Source: an uncultured Pelagibacteraceae bacterium (lineage in GTDB: Bacteria; Pseudomonadota; Alphaproteobacteria; Pelagibacterales; Pelagibacteraceae). From it: DNA of 64,000 nt. This document shows, one piece after another, positions 56,922-64,000 of this stretch (position 1 is the stretch's first letter; every line of letters starts with the position of its first letter). The DNA lies in NCBI GenBank assembly GCA_902588315.1, contig CACIOP010000001.1, positions 1-64,000 on the forward strand, in the 5' to 3' direction. The notes under the pieces are model-generated. The model ran no database searches and was not told the DNA's origin. It saw nothing but the letters and a program-made list of their open reading frames with translations. A program made the translations under genes and the position numbers.

Positions 56922-57905
56922 TTGATAAAATATTTTTTTAAAAGACTGTTTCAATCCGCTTTGGTGATGTTGGTTGTCGCCTTTGTGTCCTTTTCTTTAT
57001 TTAATTTTGTTGGAGATCCAATCAATAACATGGTTGGAGAAGAGACTTCAGATGAGGAAAGAGCGGAATTAAGAGAAACATTAGGTTTAATGGATCCAAT
57101 TCATGTACAGTTTTCAAGATTTATAGTTAACGCTTCTAAGGGTGAGTTTGGAATTTCATATCAATTAAGAAGACCTGTTTCAGAATTAATAGTTGAAAGA
57201 TTGCCTGCAACTATTGAACTTGTGGTTATTTCAGCACTAATTGCACTAATTACTGGTACTTTGTTAGGAGTTTATACAGGCATAAATCGAAAAGGTTTTT
57301 TAAGTGATTTTGTCTTAGCCGTCTCCTTGCTTGGAGTTTCACTCCCCACATTTGTAATTGGTATATTATTTATATATTTGTTTGCAGTAATCTTAGGAAT
57401 ATTACCTTCTTTTGGTAGAGGGGAAGTTGTTGATTTAGGTTTTTGGACTACAGGTTTTTTAACAGTTTCAGGACTGAAAGCAATTATACTTCCTTCAGTA
57501 ACATTAAGCCTTTTCCAAATGACTTATATCATCAGACTTGTGCGAGCAGAGATGATGGAAATATTACAAACAGATTATATTAAATTTGCTCGTGCTCGAG
57601 GCATTAGTGAAAATAGTATTAAATATAAACATGCTTTAAAAAATGGATTGATACCAGTAATAACTATTGCAGGAATAAATATTGGAACTCTAATTGCGTT
57701 TTCAATTATTACTGAAACTGTTTTTCAATGGCCTGGCATGGGCTTTTTATTTATTCAAGCAGTTCAATTCGTAGATATACCAATCATGTCAGCTTATTTA
57801 GTTTTTATAGCTTTTGTTTTCGTAATGATAAATTTTATAGTTGATATTCTTTATTATCTAATTGATCCAAGAATAAGAGTTAAAGGAGATACTGCAAGTG
57901 GATAA
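56922..57905 (+). CDS. Peptide ABC transporter permease (DppB-like)
   Basis: A 327-residue inner-membrane permease with an N-terminal helix (RLFQSALVMLVVAFVSFSLF) and about five more from residue 95. GDPINNMVGEETSDEERAELRETLGLMDPIHVQF near 32 and RAEMMEILQTDYIKFARARGISENSIKYKHALKNGLIPVIT, the EAA loop that contacts the ATPase, are typical of DppB. It starts with TTG, 17 bases after the inverted repeat. It overlaps the next permease gene by 8 bases. Confidence 0.94.
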   Translation: MIKYFFKRLFQSALVMLVVAFVSFSLFNFVGDPINNMVGEETSDEERAELRETLGLMDPIHVQFSRFIVNASKGEFGISYQLRRPVSELIVERLPATIELVVISALIALITGTLLGVYTGINRKGFLSDFVLAVSLLGVSLPTFVIGILFIYLFAVILGILPSFGRGEVVDLGFWTTGFLTVSGLKAIILPSVTLSLFQMTYIIRLVRAEMMEILQTDYIKFARARGISENSIKYKHALKNGLIPVITIAGINIGTLIAFSIITETVFQWPGMGFLFIQAVQFVDIPIMSAYLVFIAFVFVMINFIVDILYYLIDPRIRVKGDTASG

Positions 57906-58827
57906 CAAAACTTTAAGTACTTGGGAAAGAATAAAAGATAGTGATATTTATCATAGCTTTATTAAATCTCCTACTGCAATTGTATCATCTACTATTTTAT
58001 TTATAATTTTTTTCTGCTCCTTTTTTGTTGAGCTCATAACACCTTATAATCCTTTTGACCCATCCTCTCTATCACTGATGGATGCATTCACGCCTCCCTC
58101 ATGGACAGAAGATGGCCTTGCTAAATTTATTTTAGGTACTGATGGACAAGGAAGAGATATGTTATCGACAATTTTATATGGATGCAGGATTTCTTTAATT
58201 GTAGGTTTTTCTGCGATAATTTTTAGCTTAATTCTTGGAGTTGGATTAGGATTAACGGCTGGATTTTTTGGGGGAAAATATGAAATGATAGTAATGAGAT
58301 TAACTGATGTTCAGTTAACAGTACCAAGTATTTTGATGGCATTGTTGGTTGATGGAATAGCAAGAGGATTAATCTCGAGAGAAATGCATGATGAAATGGC
58401 AATTTATGTTTTAATATTTGCAATCGGTATTTCAGAGTGGCCACAATTTGCAAGAGTTTCAAGAGCTGCAACTTTGGTAGAAAAAAATAAAGATTATGTT
58501 TCAGCATCAACAATAATCGGGGTTTCAAATATAATTATTATGTTTAAACATATTTTACCAAATATTTTAAGACCAGTGTTAGTAATTGGAACTATTGGTT
58601 TAGCTCTTGCTATTTTAGCCGAGTCTACTTTAAGTTTTTTAGGAGTCGGTGTCCCTCCAACAACACCTTCTTTAGGGACATTGATACGACTTGGTAATGA
58701 CTTTTTATTTTCAGGAGAATGGTGGATTACTTTTTTTCCAGCAATTTTCTTGGTTATTTTAGCATTTTCAATAAATTTATTAGGGGATTGGATGAGAGAT
58801 ACTTTAAATCCAAAATTAAAAAAATGA
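57898..58827 (+). CDS. Peptide ABC transporter permease (DppC-like)
   Basis: A 309-residue permease with an N-terminal helix (TAIVSSTILFIIFFCSFFVEL), the DppC-type GTDGQGRDMLSTILYGCRISLIVGFSA near residue 80, and the EAA loop AATLVEKNKDYVSASTIIGVSNIIIMFKHILPN near 186. The start is GTG, inside the end of the preceding gene. Its stop overlaps the ATPase start as ATGA. Confidence 0.94.
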   Translation: MDNKTLSTWERIKDSDIYHSFIKSPTAIVSSTILFIIFFCSFFVELITPYNPFDPSSLSLMDAFTPPSWTEDGLAKFILGTDGQGRDMLSTILYGCRISLIVGFSAIIFSLILGVGLGLTAGFFGGKYEMIVMRLTDVQLTVPSILMALLVDGIARGLISREMHDEMAIYVLIFAIGISEWPQFARVSRAATLVEKNKDYVSASTIIGVSNIIIMFKHILPNILRPVLVIGTIGLALAILAESTLSFLGVGVPPTTPSLGTLIRLGNDFLFSGEWWITFFPAIFLVILAFSINLLGDWMRDTLNPKLKK

Positions 58828-60506
58828 CATTTTTAAAAATAAATAATCTTAGTGTCGATTATCAAATGAGAAAAGAAACAGTTCATGCTGCCAAGAATGT
58901 GAATATTGAGGTTAATAAAGGAGAAATTTTAGGATTAGTTGGAGAGTCTGGATCAGGAAAAAGTACAGTAGGTAACGCTATTATAAATTTAATAGATGAA
59001 CCAGGTAAGGTATCTAGTGGATCAGTTATTTTAGGCGATCTTAACATTCATGAAAATTCTGAAAATATTGTTAAATATAGAGGAAATAAAATTGGATTGA
59101 TATTTCAAGATCCTCAAACTTCACTTAACCCAATTCTTACCGTGGGTGAGCAGTTAATTGAAACAATTCAAACTCATCTTAAATTAAGTAAAGAGGAAGC
59201 AAAAAATAAATCTATAAATCTATTGAAAGAGGTTGGCATAAAAGATGCAGAAACAAGATTTGATAATTATCCTCACCAATTCTCAGGTGGAATGAGACAG
59301 AGAGTAGTAATTTCTTTAGCTCTATGTTGCGAACCAGAATTGTTAATTGCAGATGAACCAACAACAGCATTAGATGTATCAATTCAATCTCAGATTTTAG
59401 AACTAATTAAAAAATTAACAAAAGAAAGAAACCTTGCGGTTATATTAATTACTCATGACATGGGGGTTATAGCTGAAACTGCAGACCGAGTTGCAGTTAT
59501 GAAAAGCGGCAATTTAGTTGAAATTGGTGAAACCAAAAAAATATTAATTAAACCACAAGAAAATTATACCAAAAGTTTAGTCAGTTCAGTTCCACCAACT
59601 AACAAAAAAATTTCAAGATTTGTAATAGTTGAAAAAGAAAACAGTGACAAAAAAGAAAATAATATCAAAATATTAAATAGATGGACAAAAAAAGGAATAA
59701 TAGATCAAGATTTAGTACAGATAAAAAATTTGAGTAAAAGTTTTGATGATAATTTTTTTACAGAAAGTTCTAAGAATTCTGTGATGGCTGTTAATGATGT
59801 TTCTTTTGACATAAAAGAAGGTGAGTCTTTTGGCTTAGTAGGAGAAAGTGGAAGCGGAAAATCTACAATTGCAAAAATGATTGTAAATTTATTTAAACCC
59901 ACTTCTGGAGATATCTTCTTTGACAACGTTTGTATTACAAAAATAAAACAAAGATTCGAATTAATGAAATTTAGAAAACAAATTCAAATGATATTTCAAG
60001 ATCCTTATTCCTCACTAAATGGAAGATTAAAAGTAAAAGATATAATTGCAGAACCAATAACACTTCACAATCCGTCTATATCTACTCTAGATTTAAATAA
60101 TTATATTTATGACTTATTAGAATCGGTGGAATTAACTCAAAGGTCTGCAGATCGATATCCGCATGAATTTTCTGGAGGGCAGAGACAAAGAATATCAATT
60201 GCAAGGGCACTTGCCACACAACCAAGACTTTTGGTTTGTGATGAACCTACGTCTGCTTTAGATGTTAGTATCCAAGCTCAAATACTTAACTTGTTAAAAG
60301 ATCTTCAAGAACAATTAAATTTAACAATTTTATTTATTAGCCATGACCTACCGGTTGTTAGACAAATGTGCGATAGAATTGGAGTATTAAAAGATGGCAA
60401 ATTGTGTGAGGTTTCAAACACTGAGGATTTATTTTTAAAACCCGACCATGAATATACAAAAGAGCTTTTACGGTTAATGCCTAAAATTGAGTCTATTTAT
60501 AATTAA
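58824..60506 (+). CDS. Peptide ABC transporter ATPase, fused DppD-DppF
   Basis: A 560-residue protein with two complete ABC ATPase units. The first has Walker A GESGSGKST near 38, signature FSGGMRQRVVISLAL and Walker B LLIADEPTTALDVS; the second repeats these from about residue 295, with GESGSGKST, FSGGQRQRISIARAL and LLVCDEPTSALDVS. Both sites look active. The fusion replaces separate DppD and DppF. ATG 58824 overlaps the permease stop as ATGA and places the first strand (FLKINNLSVDY) at the N-terminus; a frame open further upstream, to 58719, is permease sequence. Confidence 0.95.
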   Translation: MTFLKINNLSVDYQMRKETVHAAKNVNIEVNKGEILGLVGESGSGKSTVGNAIINLIDEPGKVSSGSVILGDLNIHENSENIVKYRGNKIGLIFQDPQTSLNPILTVGEQLIETIQTHLKLSKEEAKNKSINLLKEVGIKDAETRFDNYPHQFSGGMRQRVVISLALCCEPELLIADEPTTALDVSIQSQILELIKKLTKERNLAVILITHDMGVIAETADRVAVMKSGNLVEIGETKKILIKPQENYTKSLVSSVPPTNKKISRFVIVEKENSDKKENNIKILNRWTKKGIIDQDLVQIKNLSKSFDDNFFTESSKNSVMAVNDVSFDIKEGESFGLVGESGSGKSTIAKMIVNLFKPTSGDIFFDNVCITKIKQRFELMKFRKQIQMIFQDPYSSLNGRLKVKDIIAEPITLHNPSISTLDLNNYIYDLLESVELTQRSADRYPHEFSGGQRQRISIARALATQPRLLVCDEPTSALDVSIQAQILNLLKDLQEQLNLTILFISHDLPVVRQMCDRIGVLKDGKLCEVSNTEDLFLKPDHEYTKELLRLMPKIESIYN

Positions 60507-60558
60507 TTTTTTGTAAGCCTAAAATGGTCGATTAAAATTGATTATTTAACTAATTATT

Positions 60559-60586
60559 TTGCAATCTCTCTCATAGATTGTATTAT
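60559..60586 (+). promoter_or_regulatory. leuA: Candidate leuA promoter with operator-like inverted repeat
   Basis: TTGCAA (60559-60564) and TATTAT (60581-60586) are 16 bases apart and end 22 bases before the leuA start. CAATCT (60562-60567) and AGATTG (60575-60580) form an inverted repeat lying over the -35 element and spacer, where a repressor could act. Found by reading only; no transcript data. Confidence 0.4.
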
Positions 60587-60608
60587 AGATTTTCTAAAAA
60601 TTTTAGTT

Positions 60609-63214
<2,606 letters not shown>

Positions 63215-63219
63215 GAAAA

Positions 63220-64000
63220 ATGGCTGCTGGCAGAGATGATTTTGTAATTGCCATTAGGTCAGCTTTTTTAAAAAAAAAAGATAAGCAGAAATTTTCTTTA
63301 CTAACATTAATTATTTTATCAATTTTTGTAATTGTTCTAAGTAATTTAAATTTTAAAGCAATACAATTTGTTAAATTAGGAATTAATGAAGTAATTTATA
63401 GATCATCTCATATTGCATCAATCCCAGAAAATAAATTAAAAGAAATAACTTCAAAATTCAAATCACATATGGATTTGTATGAAAGTCATCAGAAAGAATT
63501 AATTAAAATAGAAAATTCTGACCAACTTAAATTACAAAATGAGTTTTTAACTGCAGAAAATGAAAAGCTTAGAGAGTTACTTGATGAAAGTATAAATTCA
63601 CAAGAAATATTTGCCAGAGTCTTAATTGATAAAGACAGCCCATATTTAAAATCAGTAGTATTAAATAAAGGCACAAAAGATAAAGTAAAAATTGGAATGG
63701 CTGTTATTGATGATGTTTATCTAGTTGGCCAAATAATTGAAGTAAATTATACTAATTCAAGGGCATTACTATTGTCTGATCTTAATAGTAAAATACCATC
63801 TGTATTAGAGCCAGATGACATACAAGCTGTAATTTCTGGTACAGGAAGTGATTTTGGAAAAATTGAGCATACTCAAGAAGAATTTAGAGAAGATTATAAA
63901 AATAAAGAAATTTTTGCTTACACCTCAGGTCTTGGTGGTTTATTCAAACCCGGTATACCAATTGGAAAAATTAAGGACATATCAGAAGGAAAAATTATAT
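63220..64000 (+). CDS. mreC: Rod-shape determining protein MreC, 5' part
   Basis: The frame opens at ATG 63220 and runs, without a stop, to the window edge (260 codons seen). It has an N-terminal cytoplasmic stretch, one membrane helix (FSLLTLIILSIFVIVLSN, about residues 26-43), a coiled coil (ENKLKEITSKF to FLTAENEKLRELLDE), and the start of the periplasmic beta-rich domain (ARVLIDKDSPYLKSVVLNKGTKDKVKIGMAV). It follows mreB by 5 bases, the standard mreBC order. The C-terminus is outside. Confidence 0.94.
   Translation, partial: MAAGRDDFVIAIRSAFLKKKDKQKFSLLTLIILSIFVIVLSNLNFKAIQFVKLGINEVIYRSSHIASIPENKLKEITSKFKSHMDLYESHQKELIKIENSDQLKLQNEFLTAENEKLRELLDESINSQEIFARVLIDKDSPYLKSVVLNKGTKDKVKIGMAVIDDVYLVGQIIEVNYTNSRALLLSDLNSKIPSVLEPDDIQAVISGTGSDFGKIEHTQEEFREDYKNKEIFAYTSGLGGLFKPGIPIGKIKDISEGKII

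Noticed and set aside
58719-58823. Upstream extension of the fused ABC ATPase frame
   Set aside because: It lies wholly within the DppC-like permease gene in another frame; ATG 58824 fits the ATPase N-terminus and the ATGA coupling.

Overview
The window is a gene-dense, very AT-rich stretch of bacterial chromosome whose gene content and order point to an alphaproteobacterium of the SAR11 (Pelagibacterales) type. The evidence is a streamlined layout with few gaps over 100 bases and many 1-20 base gene overlaps, lysine- and asparagine-rich proteins, a two-piece circularly permuted tmRNA, thyX, split pntAA/pntAB/pntB genes, a DUF1013 (TrcR) regulator, and the alphaproteobacterial orders tkt-gap-pgk-fba, DUF4164-zapA-fthC and yebC-ruvC-tolQRAB-pal-ybgF-tilS-ftsH-folP-glmM. 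The species name is an inference; no rRNA gene is present to confirm it.

Layout. 1-4270 (+): the 3' end of a sugar-nucleotide epimerase, probably the edge of a surface-polysaccharide region, then rpmJ, a tiny cytochrome oxidase subunit IV, the proton-translocating transhydrogenase genes and a transaldolase-like gene. 4280-12526 (-): one tightly packed run reading tkt-gap-pgk-fba-thiE-efp-suhB-rpmE-trcR-rpsU-tRNA-fMet, which joins central carbon metabolism to translation. 12580-28412 (+): cell division and folate genes, a RuvC-like nuclease, the complete Tol-Pal envelope system, tilS, ftsH, folP, glmM, thiD and purA. 28409-32875: rpoH and rluD (-), tRNA-Arg(UCG) (+), then an ABC-2 exporter and the Sua5-type tsaC (-). 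32896-45190 (mostly +): xseB-ispA-dxs, aroC (-), pdxH, ispB (-), an S49 peptidase, glyQ-glyS and pyruvate phosphate dikinase. 45199-45459 (-): permuted tmRNA. 45500-51799: thyX, mrp (-), hflK-hflC, a small membrane protein, a DegP-like protease and miaA. 51852-64000 (+): ilvI-ilvN-ilvC, a dipeptide/oligopeptide ABC importer, leuA, mreB and the start of mreC.

How they work together. The carbon genes cover the reversible triose part of glycolysis and gluconeogenesis plus the non-oxidative pentose phosphate branch. PPDK provides an entry from pyruvate, and no phosphofructokinase or pyruvate kinase is seen here. Branched-chain amino acid synthesis (ilvINC, leuA) flanks a peptide importer. Isoprenoid supply (dxs, ispA, ispB), envelope upkeep (Tol-Pal, FtsH-HflKC, DegP) and cell shape (mreBC) make up much of the rest.

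This is mainly core genome. I found no CRISPR array, prophage, insertion sequence or obvious defence system. The most unusual signals are an apparent AUU start codon on rpsU with a perfect Shine-Dalgarno and an upstream hairpin, directly followed by the initiator tRNA gene; a phage-type RuvC standing alone where ruvCAB normally lies; the permuted tmRNA, whose promoter abuts thyX; and a 90-residue basic extension on FolP.
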